A stretch of DNA of 64,000 nucleotides from Lasiosphaeris hirsuta (taxonomy: Eukaryota > Ascomycota > Sordariomycetes > Sordariales > Lasiosphaeriaceae). Where the stretch lies: contig JAUKUA010000003.1 in NCBI GenBank assembly GCA_030549175.1, positions 3,472,001 to 3,536,000 of the forward strand, read 5' to 3'. Numbering within the stretch: the stretch's first letter is position 1; each line of letters begins with the position of its first letter. The position numbers and the translations under genes are program-made. Below are positions 42,588 through 56,550 of the stretch, piece after piece. Below the pieces are notes generated by a model. The model did no database searches, was not told the origin of the DNA, and saw only the letters and a program-made list of their open reading frames with translations.

Positions 42588-43430
42588 ATGGGGGCCTTTG
42601 CCATTGCATTCAGCATTGCTAGCGTCGTAGGCTTAGCCGAAATTGTTTCCCGCGCCGTCTTCAAATATGCCAAGGGTGTAAAAAATGCACGAAAGGATGT
42701 CGGCGTCTTGGTCTCTGAACTCCCGCGCCCTCTCTGGCGTGCTACCTGGGAGTTGGTATTCTAACTTCTTGAGACGGCGTGCCCCTCGTGCGCAAAAGCG
42801 ATGGGTATCCAAGATCACACCATCAACTCCGTCAACATCGCCGCGGTATTTCCATCCCCTCACGAAGTACTCCCCAGGCTTTTGACAAAATATATGGAAC
42901 AAGGCGGAGCTCCATGTCTCCAAAGGTCGTCACCAATTCATGTTGCTACAGTCAGTAGCAACGTCAAAGGTCTGCGAGCACGTTGCGGCACATAAGAGAT
43001 ACCGCCAGCCTATACATGTAAGTTTCGTTTAGCGTCGCTAATATGGGCGAAAGATGACTGACATGGATATTCTCTAGCGCTTCGCATAGACACATGCTGT
43101 CGGGGATCCCCATCCTCGATATTGTCTCGGTGCTGGTCAATACGAGTCGTGTAAACATATTGGTCCCCAGCCTGCTTAAGGACACGGCTCTCCGCTTTGC
43201 AATAGAGGCCCGGTCTCAACCCAAGACTCAACTTCAGATCTTTGCAATTCTTCTCAATAACAAAGCGAATGTTAATGACTTGTGCGCCTTCAATAATATT
43301 ACATCTTTGTACTTGGCCTCACAGCTCTCAGAACAATGTCAAACTAGCGCCGCCGCCGTAGCTTCTAGTGAAATTTCCAAGTATTGCCAAGTGGCTGTTA
43401 GCCGAGCGGTTTACTGAGCAAGGCAATATC
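42588..43430 (+). pseudogene. Relic of an ankyrin/NACHT-type fungal gene
   Basis: The ATG at 42588 opens a 58-residue frame (MGAFAIAFSIASVVGLAEIV, then FKYAKGVKNARKDVGVLVSEL) that looks like the N-terminal helical domain placed before NACHT, ankyrin or other STAND modules in fungal proteins. The expected continuation LSGVLPGSWYSNFLRRRA is in the +1 frame, so the gene is shifted. Further on, a different frame reads DTALRFAIEARSQPKTQLQI and LLNNKANVNDLCAFNNIT (about 43180-43300), ankyrin-repeat-like. Broken frames and AT bias argue for a relic, perhaps RIP-damaged. The middle (NACHT) part is not seen. Confidence 0.45.
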
Positions 43431-44188
43431 ATCGCAGCAGGGGAAGGGAGTGAGGGAGACGGTGTTGAGGCTGTGACTGTGGGGTGGGGTGGAATGGGGT
43501 GGAATTCGAAAGGCGATGCGCCCCCTTACGAGGTATGGCCATCGCTGCCGAAAACTGGGTATGAATACTGCGGCGTGCCATTCCGAAATGCGCATGATGT
43601 CTTGCGGGAGAGTGTTGGTTGGGGTCACGCTGCTATAACGCTACCTTTGCCAGTATTGGTCCTTTTCAATCAGCGATAATAGGGGCTGAGCATCCATCTC
43701 AATAGGAGAGTGGGTACCTTATCTACATTGATACGGGGTGGTAAAGGGCATGGCGTTTATCTCTAAATATGAATATGAGTTTTCATCCAAAGTGGTGATC
43801 TTGCCGCTGTATTCTAAAGCTTCAACTTTATCATCACACTGTGCCACTCGTGCGCCCAGCGCTGATCCACCTCAGCAGCAAAAATGGTAATGCACAACGC
43901 CGTGTCAGGCACACTCTGCGACCAGGCCGGCGACAAAGCGGTATGCCTTGTACCGATCGAGATCGAGATCGAGGCCTGGGGTCAGTCAGTCCGGGAGCCC
44001 GATGCTCTAGACCACAGGTTGTCAATGCAACAAAAAGAAACTAATGAAACTTAAAGTATGAAATTCCTATGGAAGCTAGCAAATTGCCCAATTCACCGCT
44101 AAACTACCAGAATATCCACGTAAGGCCACAAAAAATGCCAGGTATTAATATTGAACTTGAAACACAGCTTCCGAGTCACATTCGCACC
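43431..44188. other. Intergenic region 3' of P-type ATPase
   Basis: About 760 bp with no recognisable gene. It includes a GGGGTGGAAT-type purine-rich repeat at about 43480-43505. Confidence 0.5.
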
Positions 44189-47100
44189 TCACCATGCAAT
44201 CCTAGCAACAACACCCTTGGGCCATTTTCTCACCAAAAACTTACGTCCTTCATCAAACAGAAGAATCCCCAGTCCAAAGGCCATGGGCAGAAACCAATGC
44301 TCGACCGGGACTTCGGCCGTGCCCAGCACCGTCTGCAAAGCTGGGATATATAGCCAGAAGAAGGCCATGACGAGCGCAAACAGAATCGCAGGAAACAGGT
44401 AGTAGTTCCTCGTTGCCCTATTAAAGAGAGGAGGATGTTGGAAGATAGAGAGGCGCCTGGTGCGAACGGCGAGGAGGTTGAACCATTGCCTGTTGGATAT
44501 GTTAGTCTTTTTCCAATAGCAAAAGAAAGACAAGACTGACATGACTACAAGAGTGACAAAGTATATCGAGCTTGCCTCATTGAGCTTCTGCGCGTAAAAG
44601 TCTGGATCGATGGTGTCGGGCAGGGTTCCAAACGAAAACCAAAGAGTACCGAATGTGATACCGTTACGTTCCAGGTACCAGTACGACATCGAAAAGGAAG
44701 CCACCGTCTCCAGAACACCGAGGAATCCATAGCTCTGGACAATGAGCTTCCAATCGACAAGTCGGTCGACTCCAATCTTTCGAGGGGGGCGCATGAGCAC
44801 GTCCGCCTCGGGCGTCTCGTATGCCAAAGCCGTGGCCGCCAGGCAATCTGTGAAGCAGCTGATTCGAGTTGAAACTCTGCGTTAGCAGTAGGCCTTGTCC
44901 CAGCGCATGCAAAAGGGGGTCGATTACCAGATGATGATCATCAGAAAACTGCTCAAGATTTGCGGTACGCCAAATGCCACATTCGTCATTACAGGCCAAA
45001 ATTCGCTGAAACTGCCAGCAGGGAGGAGATACGCAATTGTCTTCTTCAGATTGTCAAACATTGTCCTCCCGTACCGGACGGCCTCGACAATGCTGGAAAA
45101 CGACTCGAGCAGGACCATGTCGGCAGCTTCCACTGCAATATCGCTGCCGCCACCAATCGCTATACCGATGTCTGCGGCACGGAGGGCAGGCGCGTCGTTG
45201 ACGCCGTCTCCTGTCATCCCGACCACATGGCCACGGGCTTGAAGCTCACGAACGATGCGCAGCTTTTGCTCGGGTGTTGTGCGTGCGAACACAACCTCGG
45301 TATAATCCGTAGCTAGTCGATCCCACTGCGTATCATTCAAGGTCATCAGGTCTGGTCCGGTCAGCACTATTGAGGTAGAAAGCCCCGCTTCACCCTCTTC
45401 CGAGGATGTGTGGCCTCCTTTCTCGGAGCTTCTTGTTGCTGGTTCTCGGGAAAGCGCTGCGATGTTAGCAACGAGGCTGTTTGGAGTCGTGATGATGCCG
45501 CACTCTCGGGCGATTGCTTGGGCTGTCAGTGCAAAATCTCCAGTGACCTGTGACTCGCGGTCAGCAATGATGCGCATAATCGTCGGTATCTGGGTTACCC
45601 GCTAACCATAAAGATACGGATGCCAGCCCCCCGAAGCGTTTTGATAACCCCCGGGATCTCTTCGCGAGGCGGATCGACAATAGCAACCAACCCGACAAGC
45701 GTCAGCCCTGACCTCGCCTGCTCTACCATCTCAGCCTCAAAGCCGGAAGATGAAGGAGAGGATTTGACTGCAGATTGTGAGATGGCTTTGTGCGCGAGGA
45801 GCAAAACCCGGCGCCCCTGAGCAGACCATTCGTCCTTGATCTGCTCAATCTTTTCTCGGGCCGATGTGCTCAGGCTCAATGTCACCCCTGAGCTTCCCGT
45901 GTAGTTTTTACAGCGGTCAAGCAAGATATCCGGTGCTCCCTTGATGGTGAGAAGCCTGGGAGATGGATGGTCAGCAAGCAATCCCTGCAGGGGACTAGAA
46001 CTGACTTGGGAAGGGCTTACATGTCACCAGGCTCAAAGATAGCCGCAGTTCCCCTGGGAAGCGCAATGCTGAGACCATCGGGATGAGTCATTCCAAAGAC
46101 CTTGATCATGAACTTATTCTTGCTGTTAAAGGCCAGGTTGAATTTGGTGGTCCAACACCGCTTCACCTCTGGAACCGAGCCCAAGTTCTCAGCAAAACGG
46201 AGAATTGCTTGGTCAGTGGCGTCTCCGTGGATTTTTCGGAGTGCTAGCGGCAGGTGTCTGGTCGCAGCATCAAACTCGCCAGCATTGCAAAGTCCTGCGA
46301 CCGCCCGCAATTGGTCTATCGCGTTACCTGCCAGCTCGCCTACCGTGTTACGCTCAGCCACGAGAGTATCGCGAACACCCTGCGCGGTCATAACCTCGCC
46401 GGCAATGGAGCAGTCAGTGACAATCATTTTATTCTACCAGCAGTTAGTTTGAATATAGAGTTATACATGCGCTTGTGGTTGTGTTGCATACCTCGGTGAG
46501 TGTTCCCGTCTTGTCCGAGCAGATCACCGATACCGAGCCTAGCGTCTCAACCGTCTTGAGTGATTTGCAAAGCACTTTGTGCTTCTTCATCTTGTTTGCG
46601 GCTATCGTTAAACTTGCTGTCAAGGCGATCGGGAGACCTTCCGGGATGAATGCCACAGCAACCGACACACAGTCCACTATGAGCGTAGGGACGTTGATCC
46701 AGCCGGGATAGCTTTTTCTTAGCCAGGCAGCCCTAGGGATGGTCAATGCTGGGACGCTAAATGTGGTGCTCTCGCTATGCTTACCAGAGAATGACGACCA
46801 ACAGGATCATGGCAAACATGATGGAGCAAATAACATAGACAAAGTTGAGCACCTCGCGTTCGAGCGTCGTTAGCCCCTTCTTGGGTTCGTTTGTCAACTT
46901 CGCAATTCGGCCAAAGACAGTGCGGTTTCCGGTTGACACAACCACACCTGTACAGGTCCCAGAAGAACAGTGTGTTCCTTGAAGGCCAATGTTTTTGGTC
47001 TCAAGATAGTTCTTGTCGGTGCAATTAACAGTTGCTGTGAGAGGAACAGACTCGCCTGCAGCAGTCTTTGAATCAGCAAATGTTTGGCCGATGAGCCAAG

Positions 47101-48175
47101 CAATGGTAACATACCGGTTAATATTGAGCGGTCAAACTTAGAATCAGACGACACCTGGGCGAAGCGGACATCAGCGGGCAATTTGTTTCCAGCCTTGATG
47201 AGCAAGACATCACCAGGGACAATGTCGACGGCCACTGTAGAGACTTGGACACCGTCTCGAATCAGGAGACACTCGTCGGGTATCATGTTCTTGATGGATG
47301 CCATGACGCGAGAGGACGACCAATCCTGCCACATGTTGAAAGCAGCTTGGATGAAAAAGACGGCAAGCAGGACAATGGCAAGGGCCAGATTGGCCGGGGC
47401 GGGAGGCTGTCCCAGCGGCTTCCACGCTATGAAGACAAGGATGGAGCCGACAAGGAGGACGGAGCCAAAACCCTTGAAGAAGTATCCAATGACTTGCTTG
47501 ATGCGATGGGTTTCAGGAGGGGAGGGCGAGTTTCTGCCATGTTCGGCGATCCTGCGCTTGACTTGATCTTGGGATAGGCCTTGCTGTAGAGAGGTAGACA
47601 GGCGCCGGACCACCTCATCCACCGAGACGGTGTGCCATTCAAGATCAGCAAGATCTGCCATTAGAGGGTTAAGTTAGTGTCACTGGAGATACAGCAAGAA
47701 TGCATCACGTTTCTTGGAGGCCACATACCAGTAGTAGCAGCCCTCTGTGCCTTCTTGGCAATCTGTCCCTTGCGGTTGTAATCCTCGATGTCGATGGAAC
47801 TATTAGGACGGTGTTAGCTTTTTCAACCTCGCCTCCTTCCTGTTGTACCCCTGTTGTACCCCTGTTGATCCCACCCCCAAGTCACCCGAGTCCCAACAGG
47901 GATATAATGTAGACGCATGCAAAGCATCGTGACGTATTGACTTACATGGTTCGGTACTGGATTGGCAAGGCGGCCAACGGGTCAATGCCAGAGTTGGAGC
48001 GCATACTGTGGATTGAGAGTGAACCATGGGACCGGGTGCGTGTCAGAGCAGGAGGGCTGCCATGATAGCCAGGTAATCCCGCTTCCACGTCGGCATCTTT
48101 CCAACGGATGATGCGGTCGGGGCCGCCAACACCCGGAGCGGACGAGAGGGGTGGTTTCGTCTCTTTCCCGTCCAT
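44189..48175 (-). CDS. P-type (P2) cation-transporting ATPase
   Basis: Ten exons: 48175-47946, 47799-47729, 47654-47115, 47055-46785, 46732-46492, 46433-46021, 45955-45607, 45547-44928, 44858-44541 and 44489-44189 (1117 residues). All junctions keep frame. P2 ATPase landmarks: an N-terminal cation-ATPase domain after about residue 100, VPGDVLLIKAGNKLPADVR, the TGES loop (T-G|E-S across an intron), FIPEGLP in helix 4, the phosphorylated Asp in SDKTGTLTE (about 444), KGAPDILL, MVTGD (Met and Val split by an intron), and TGDGVNDAP (about 815). The last exons give the C-terminal six-helix region (NEASSIYFVTLVVMQWFNLL). It resembles the fungal Na,K-ATPase-like (IIC) group more than SERCA or PMCA pumps, but ion specificity cannot be read. 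The N-terminal 80 residues are disordered and Ser-rich, a possible regulatory tail. Confidence 0.9.
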
Positions 48176-50523
48176 TTTGTACAATCTTGTCTCAACAGAT
48201 GAGCAACAAGAGCCGGAGCGGGAGAGTAGTGTAGGACGAAGTACAGCCAGACAACAAGATGACCGACGGAAGGCCGGCGATGGGCTGCACTTATACTCCC
48301 AAAAGACGGGCTACCTTTGTAGGCTGACGCTAAGTTGACCCGGCCGTCCACGACTCTCATTGTTGTAGGTGGGAACCAAACACCTTCTCCCCATTGGCCA
48401 TGCTGTCCGCAAAGGCACACAACACAGCCCCAGGATCCCAGGACGGTCATAGAGTGCGAGGGAGATGGGAAGGGGGTGGGCAAGACCGACAAGAGCCCGG
48501 TCGTCTGGGAGGGGGACGAGGGTGATCATGGGTTGTCGACCTAGCAAGCGGCGGTTGGGAGCATCGAGAGAGGCCATGCTAGCGAAATGGCTAGCAGTGA
48601 CTCTAGCAAAGTTTGGTCGAGACCGCTTGGCCGTTGTTACCCGATAGGTGCGACCAAACAGCGCCACGCTCAGAACGACAAAAACAAAGGGGGGTCGTGC
48701 AAGGAGACGTGGGATGCTGTCAAGCTCCCCACCAGCTGCTTAGGGCCGAGATTGGGGGCTCTCGGGGAAGGAGCGAAGGAAGCCGGCAGTAGAGCAGTAA
48801 CAGGAGGTGGAAAATCGCTCATAATTGGCCTGAGCATTGTTAGATGTCCCCTCGATACCGTTGACATGGTCAGATTAAGCTTTGCTGGATGCAAGGAGCT
48901 TGGGCCTGCCACTCGCCTCTCCGATCGCCATTCCTTACGCGCAGCCAATCATTCGCCCGAGTGTGCCACCCAACTCGCTGCCCAAGCTGCTCCTCCGACA
49001 TTATGTCTGCTACACCTTATCACCCGCCATAGGCCAACTCGCCCCAGATATCACGACGCAGTTTTCGCTGGTAGTTACGGGGTTCCCTCTTCTTCTTCCG
49101 CTAGGTAAGGACTGAGACAGTCCGCATTCTGTGCCGAGAGGGGCTTGCATGTTTTCTTGGGTCAATCCGCACACCCGGCAGACAAGGAGTCAGCACGCAT
49201 GGCTGCTGGTCGCGGCTTTCCAAGATCCATGCTATCAAGTAGTAGTAGTATACAAACTGCCATGTTCGACCGCGTGTATTTTCCATTGAACAACAAGCTG
49301 TCTGGAACCTTTTCTCTTCCCCACCGTGTCCGTACCTACATATTGCATGCCCCAGTAAGCACTGCCACACTCCTGCACCTAGCCTGGCAAGGGCAATTGG
49401 TGGGGTCTGCTCTCGGCTGTCCAAACGGAGCTGCAGTCATCGTCGTCACTGTTGCCGCCGTCATGGTGTATGTCTTCTTATTTCAAGTTTTCTAACCCGC
49501 TCACTCTCTGCCGGTCCGAGCTCAGACGCCCTCCCCGGATTTCCCAACGCAGCAACCCAGACAAATTCTAGCGCTACGTTGGTCCACCATGTTATCCCTG
49601 GCTGAAGCTCGATAACTTTTCGATAGATAGCTCGATTTGTTGCAGGCGGCCAATCGCGAATTCCAAACAAAGGAGGAAGCCGGGCTCGAAAACTGGAGGG
49701 AGGCCTCCCCTCCCTCCTCCCCCCCTTCCTCTTCGCTGTTACACACACCAGGCTGAGGGTCCAAGGGCCATCAAACTGCCGCGGTAGACAGCGCGCATCA
49801 ACAACCTCTTGATGTATCGCATATTGGGAGATGCGCGGACACATAATTGCTCATACAATCCTCGCCCACGTTTCTTTTCAAATCTCATCAAGCTATATAT
49901 TGGGCCATCAGCTCTGGCATTTGAGTTCGCCCACATACGTCCCGTTGATTGCATCAAAGGCACCCTCACCGAATTCTTTTCACCGTCACTACAAAGCGCA
50001 ACAATCCGCTCACACGATTGCGGTTCCTGTCATTACGCGCTGCCGGACACAGAATCCGAGCAAACAGCCGTGCACCTCCTGGCCGCTGCTGTCCACGCAC
50101 GCAAATCCGCCGTGGAACAAAAGACGCCATTGGCATCTCGTTGAATGTTCCCACGTCTTCATCCTTCCTCCTTCATTCTCAATCCGTGAGACATAACCTC
50201 GCCAAGTCGCAGCACATTGCGCTGGACCACCTGCGCTCCGTGGCTTCGCAGACTGGTCGGCCCAAAAGTCCCCTCCCTCCGGCCGAGTGCCTAGCTGAAC
50301 AACCGTTTCGGTTCAGACCATCGCGGCGCTGCTGACAACCAAAAGGGTAAGAAGCATCATACAAGAGAAAAATATGCATGAGCTCGAGGGTGAAATGGAT
50401 ACGCTGCATGCTTTATGAAGTGACAACAGATTGTTCAGCTTTTGTCCAGCTGTGACATGTTCGACCAATCTACCAACGCCCCCAAAATATGCAAATTTGA
50501 CCACTAAAAACAGCTATAGCCTT
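48176..50523. other. Intergenic region upstream of P-type ATPase
   Basis: About 2.3 kb between the ATPase start and the 3' end of ELP3 (both minus strand). Several open frames exist, but none shows a domain or a plausible start with splice sites. The part at 48176-48700 should carry the ATPase promoter and leader. Confidence 0.5.
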
Positions 50524-52302
50524 TTATTCCTCAGGCCCTGGCCTCCCATCCAACCACTTGGACATGTACGGCCCATCTAGCCAATACCCCAGCTTCCTGT
50601 AGTAACTCCTCACACCCACACCCGAGATGACACTAATCTTCTCACTCCCGTGCTCGTCCCTTGCAATCCTCTCTGCCTCTTCCATCAACAAGGTTCCAAA
50701 GCCCTGATGCTGAAACTTCCTCGGATCCCTAGCATGTACTGGCACTGCCATACCATAAACATGAAGCTCGCGAACCAAACTTGTTGGCTGCCCAACCAGC
50801 TCCTCACGAAACGTGTATTTCTCGGAGCACTTCCGCAGGCGCAGTAGGGCCACAAGAATATCCTGCTTGGGATCCTCGTATGCTAAGAAGGTCTCCCACC
50901 CCGCATTGGCCGTGTAGTCACGACGCACGAGCTCAATTTGGTTAGGCCTAATCTTGTGCTTAACCTCATTGACACCGACCTCCCGCGTCCGCACATCTCG
51001 GCAGGTCGTGCCGAAGTCCTTCATACGTGCCAGGGCCAGCTCGCGCAGGTTGCCATTCTCAACGCCGGATGTGACTAGAGGCATCGGAATGTCGCGCTGC
51101 ACGCGGTAGATACGAGTCCAGGGCGGAACGAGTGCAAGTATCCGGGCCACAAGGTCGATTAGCCCGTTGGGTGTGTAATTTTGATACCGTCCTGTTCGCC
51201 ATAGCTCATACAAGCCTGTGCCACGGATGACGAGCGTGGGGTAGATTTTTAAGCCGTCCGTCCGGAATGCCGGGCTCTCGAAGTACTCGCGGAACTGGTC
51301 CAGGTCGCGCTCCATACCGACGTTGGGCAAGTCGGGCATCATGTGGCTAACCACCTTGAAGCCAGCATCCTTGGCGAGGCAGAAAGTCTCGGCAACCGAG
51401 GCCACCGTATGCCCGCGATTTGTGTCGCGGGCAACGTCCTCGTAGAGAGACTGTACGCCAATCTCAAGTCGTGTGCACCCGTAACGCAGCATGCTAGACA
51501 AATGGGGTTGCAAGCAATAATCCGGCCGTGTTTCGATGGTAATTCCCACGCATTTGATGTTGCTCTGCTCTCCACCTCGGACTGCCTCGTCTACGTTTAG
51601 TGCGCCGTAGCCGCTGAGCGCGTTGTGAAGCTGCGAGATGAATTCGTCCCGGTACGACTCGGCGAGCGACATGAAGGTGCCGCCCATGATGATATATTCG
51701 ACCTTATCCACAGAGTGTCCCAGGGCCTTGAGCTGGTCTACACGTCCCCTGGCCTGCTCGAATGGATCGTACCGCGCACGAATGGCTCTCATCGAAGTGG
51801 GTTCATAGCCAGTATAACTCTGCGTGCTGTACTCAAAGTCGCTGTCTGGGCCACCAGGGCAGTAAACGCAGATGTTGCCGGTGTAGGCAATGTGAGGACA
51901 CCTGTGGGGCTTGCACATTACGGCAACCACAGCAATTCCAGAGGAGGTCCCTTTAGGAGAGAGTTAGAGCCATTTGTATTGGATAGTTGAGAGCGTGCAG
52001 GGCTCACTTATGGGCTTCGCAATCAGCCTCGGCAGGATGTACTTTTTGTAGTGCTCGGGCACGGCGGCGATAATAGCTGTCAGGGGCGGCACATTTCCAA
52101 TTTTGTGCTTTTTCGCAAACTTGGAGCGCAGGCTGTTGAGGTTGACATCTTTCTTGGGCTGGCTAGGGTCCTTGATTGTTTCATGGTCTTCGATGAGGGC
52201 GTTGGCGATGTCGGCGCAGCACCGGAGAAAGCGCTCGTTCTCGGGCGGTAGGTTGTTCGCCTCCTTCTTGCGAGTGGTGAGGGTTACCGTCGCTGTAGCC
52301 AT
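50524..52302 (-). CDS. ELP3: Elongator complex protein 3 (tRNA carboxymethyluridine synthase subunit)
   Basis: Two exons, 52302-52008 and 51950-50524 (573 residues). The 57-nt intron (GTGAGC donor) restores the conserved [20 protein letters not shown]. The radical SAM domain has the iron-sulfur Cys set C116-x9-C126-x2-C129 ([14 protein letters not shown]), then [20 protein letters not shown]. The C-terminal GNAT acetyltransferase-like domain contains [31 protein letters not shown] and [16 protein letters not shown]. Elp3 is the catalytic subunit of Elongator, which modifies wobble uridines of tRNAs (cm5U). The start at 52302 gives [13 protein letters not shown], a usual fungal N-terminus; an upstream frame without ATG context was ignored. 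It is divergent from the succinyl-CoA ligase gene. Confidence 0.95.
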
Positions 52303-52907
52303 CTTGGGCGAGTGTATGGTAGGCAATGTAGCATCGGTGCCTCCTCGGTCGAGTGGGTGCAAATGGTGGCTCGTCGGGCAAAATAGACCCCTCGTCGATT
52401 GTCGACTGTCCTGGGCTGCCGTCAAATTTTTGGTGGGGTAGTTAAGCTCAAGAGTGACGCACAGCTGCTTGTTGTCGATCAAAGGCCCCACTGCAGCACG
52501 ATGCGCGGCGCCGGCCGGTGCAGCCATTAGCTAATACCCTCCTGTGGGGCACTTGGGCCAGCGGAAAAACCTCTTAGCCGGGGTAGCACAGCACCTGGGC
52601 ACAGTGTCGGGAAGAGCCGGCCAATGAACCGTTGGCACTGCCGATGCAATCACAGGGCCGGGTTGAACAGGCCGAGAGAGTTGGAGACCAGATTTGTAGC
52701 GCGCTTTTTGGAGAAAGCGACCAAGAAGCTATTCCTCGAGAGCTGGACGGAGCCAAACCAAAGAAAGACATCGACATTCACCCAGAACCATCCATCGAGC
52801 ATCTTTGCCCAACTCTTCTCCCCGTCACCCTCCTTCCAGCCTCGCAGCCTCCATCCCTTCTCCAATCGCGCTCGTCTGCCCGTGACACGCAGCAACAAAA
52901 GTCTAAA
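52303..52907. promoter_or_regulatory. Divergent promoter region, ELP3 / succinyl-CoA ligase alpha
   Basis: 605 bp between two housekeeping start codons pointing apart. Pyrimidine-rich toward the ligase ATG; no TATA box is seen, as usual for housekeeping genes. Confidence 0.55.
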
Positions 52908-54262
<1,355 letters not shown>

Positions 54263-55492
54263 AGAGGGTGGTTGTCTTTATTCATTGAAGATGTTTTGGC
54301 GACAGTCACCCTGTACATGTCCTTGATATTTTCGCCAAGATCATCTGTGTACGAAGAGCAGGACCTGGCTGGATTGAGCAAGCGTGAAAGACAAATCTAA
54401 ACACTGGGTTTGGTTGACAAGCCCCGGGGTTACGAGACGGGCTGGTGGGAAGGCCCGTTGTGTGCATTATCATATTGCGAACCTGATAGACGGAGGGAAA
54501 GCGGCCGGGTAAAATACGTCATGCATTGCAAACTCTTTTATGTTTGTTGTATTTGGCCGAAGGCGTTTTTGGTCCTAGTTGACCTGCTCACACTACACGT
54601 TCTCCTTGATCAGTTCTGCAGGCCGCCACCTCGAATATGGACGACCTGTTTAATGTTTTGCTTGCCAGCAGTTGAGTTGAAGATACTGCGCAGATAACAG
54701 ATACACATCGACCTCAAAAGCCACGAGATAGTGCCAGCCAGAATTACGAAGTTAACGGCTAGGTTTGTCAAGTTAGGCCGTGAAAACGAGGCCATCTTGC
54801 AAACGTTAATTCGGTTGAGATTTTGAGGTTCTGTCAAACGCCATCCGTCGTCCGATAGCGCTACGTCAACACTAGATTGTGTCGCTTAAAAGGGGGTAAA
54901 AGACCAATGTCGTTACACAAGTAAACAATGCCCCGATCCCATCACCTAAACCGCCACACCAATTACATGAGAGGCTGAAGATCCTGTGTAATTAACGAGA
55001 GCTGAAAGCCGGATGGAGAGGAAGGTGAGCAACCGAGCGCTGTGATTCCGTTGCATAGCGAACACAATTCCAAATACACATCAGAACCGCGCCCTATGTA
55101 ACTCACGGTATTCTCAATCTAATAAGAGAGAAAAGAATGAGGAAAGAAAATATGTAAAACAAGTATCGCCCCATGTGCCCCACAAACGCCTTCTCTGATG
55201 CTTCCGATTGCGTATTTCACGTATGGAACCTGGCCCTCACCCCGAGTTCACCCCTATCCCGCAGCTTTTCACGTCCAGGCGCTGACTGTGAGTTTCTCCC
55301 GCTGTCTCTTTTGTCGGAGACAGTTCCTACATAGCCCAGTCCCCACTATGCCCAGCACCTAATCGTTGCCGTCGCGGTTACTGCCTGAAGTGAGGGGATT
55401 AGATTCAATGACAAGCTGGGGAGAAAGCCCAGCCGAAGAGATGTCTCTGTCCTTCCACTTCTTTGGCTGAGCTCAAAGCTGCAATTGTTTGC
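54263..55492. other. Convergent intergenic region
   Basis: About 1.2 kb between the 3' ends of the ligase and UBC1-like genes. AT-rich after 54650. No gene is recognised. Confidence 0.6.
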
Positions 55493-56550
55493 TTACTGCT
55501 CGCCGAGAAGCCGGGCTGTAATGTCTCCCATGTAAGCCTCCTCCAGCTCGTAATCATCACCCCCATTCCTGTCGATGCCCACAAAGTTGAAGGCCTCGAC
55601 TACAGCGTCGATATCAAAGCCCATTACAACAAAACGATCGACCAAATCCCGGTGATACCCTTGCAATCTGTTTTTGTTTTCCCATAGTGTCAGCGTGTCT
55701 CTTGTCTCTCGCCTGGTGCGTATCCTCCGAGCACGAACCTCTTTGGGTCATCCTTCTTCTTCTCTGCAGACTTCGCCTGCTCGTAGTTGTGCGTGGGCGT
55801 ATCCCTTCTCGGAGCACCGGCAAACTTAACAGCCCAGTCGTGCGCTTTCTGGGCGAACTCGTCGGGGCTGTCCATGAGCATCCGTGCTACCTCGGCGTCC
55901 TGTGGATCTTTGGGGTTGGGCGATTCGAGTAACATGCGAAGTGAAATAAGCGCCATCTTGATGGTGCCCACCGGCGACCACCCGCTACCGAGGGTGTCTA
56001 GACAGATTGCGCCCTAGAGGAGACAAGCCGGCGAGTTAGCAAAACATGTCTGAAGGCCCAATAGTACTCCTCTGGGGGTCCCTGGCCCCTCCTCGGGCTC
56101 GACCTCCTTATCAACCCCTCCGTGTTCCTCCCTTCCCCGCCGTTCATTTGTCCGTCGCTCTGTTGTCCAGGGGAGCGGGGCGGGGCGGCCAGACACAAGA
56201 GGTTGGCAGAAGCCAAGGAAGGCCGAGGCGAGGCTCCGGGCAGGCATCACAGCCTCTACTCTTGCAGACCAGGCCGGTGGGGTCCCTACCGTCACACTGC
56301 TGACATTCGGGTGCCAGATCTTGGTGTCAAACTTCATGATGGGCGACTTGAATGGGTACATGTCGGGAATGATTATATCGACTTGAAAAGTGCCCCCCGC
56401 ATAGGGCGTGTCGGGGGGGCCGGGAAAGGTGCCCTTCAGATGCGTCAGATTGGAGATATCAATGGGCGCGGCCGAGACCCCCGAGTTGTCCTTGTCATTA
56501 TGGATGTCGTTCAGCTCCTTAGTGATCCGGCGCTCGCGAGTGGAAGACAT
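55493..56550 (-). CDS. UBC1: UBC1-like ubiquitin-conjugating enzyme E2 with UBA domain
   Basis: Three exons: 56550-56290, 56013-55739 and 55667-55493 (236 residues). The E2 core runs from RERRITKELNDI to about residue 150, with YPFKSPIMKFDTKIWHPN and the catalytic Cys (C91) in GAICLDTLGSGWSP just after the first intron. A C-terminal UBA domain (GYHRDLVDRFVVMGFDIDAV … YELEEAYMGDITARLL) makes it a class II E2 of the yeast Ubc1/human UBE2K type, which extends Lys48 ubiquitin chains. Intron 1 is long for this genome (276 nt). Intron 2 uses a weak GTTCGT donor chosen because it alone keeps the frame into the UBA exon with an acceptor CAG; this boundary is less certain. It is divergent from RPT2. 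Confidence 0.88.

Noticed and set aside
49145..49495. A 116-residue open frame with a hydrophobic C-terminus
   Set aside because: No recognisable domain, no splice partner, and the composition is not convincing.
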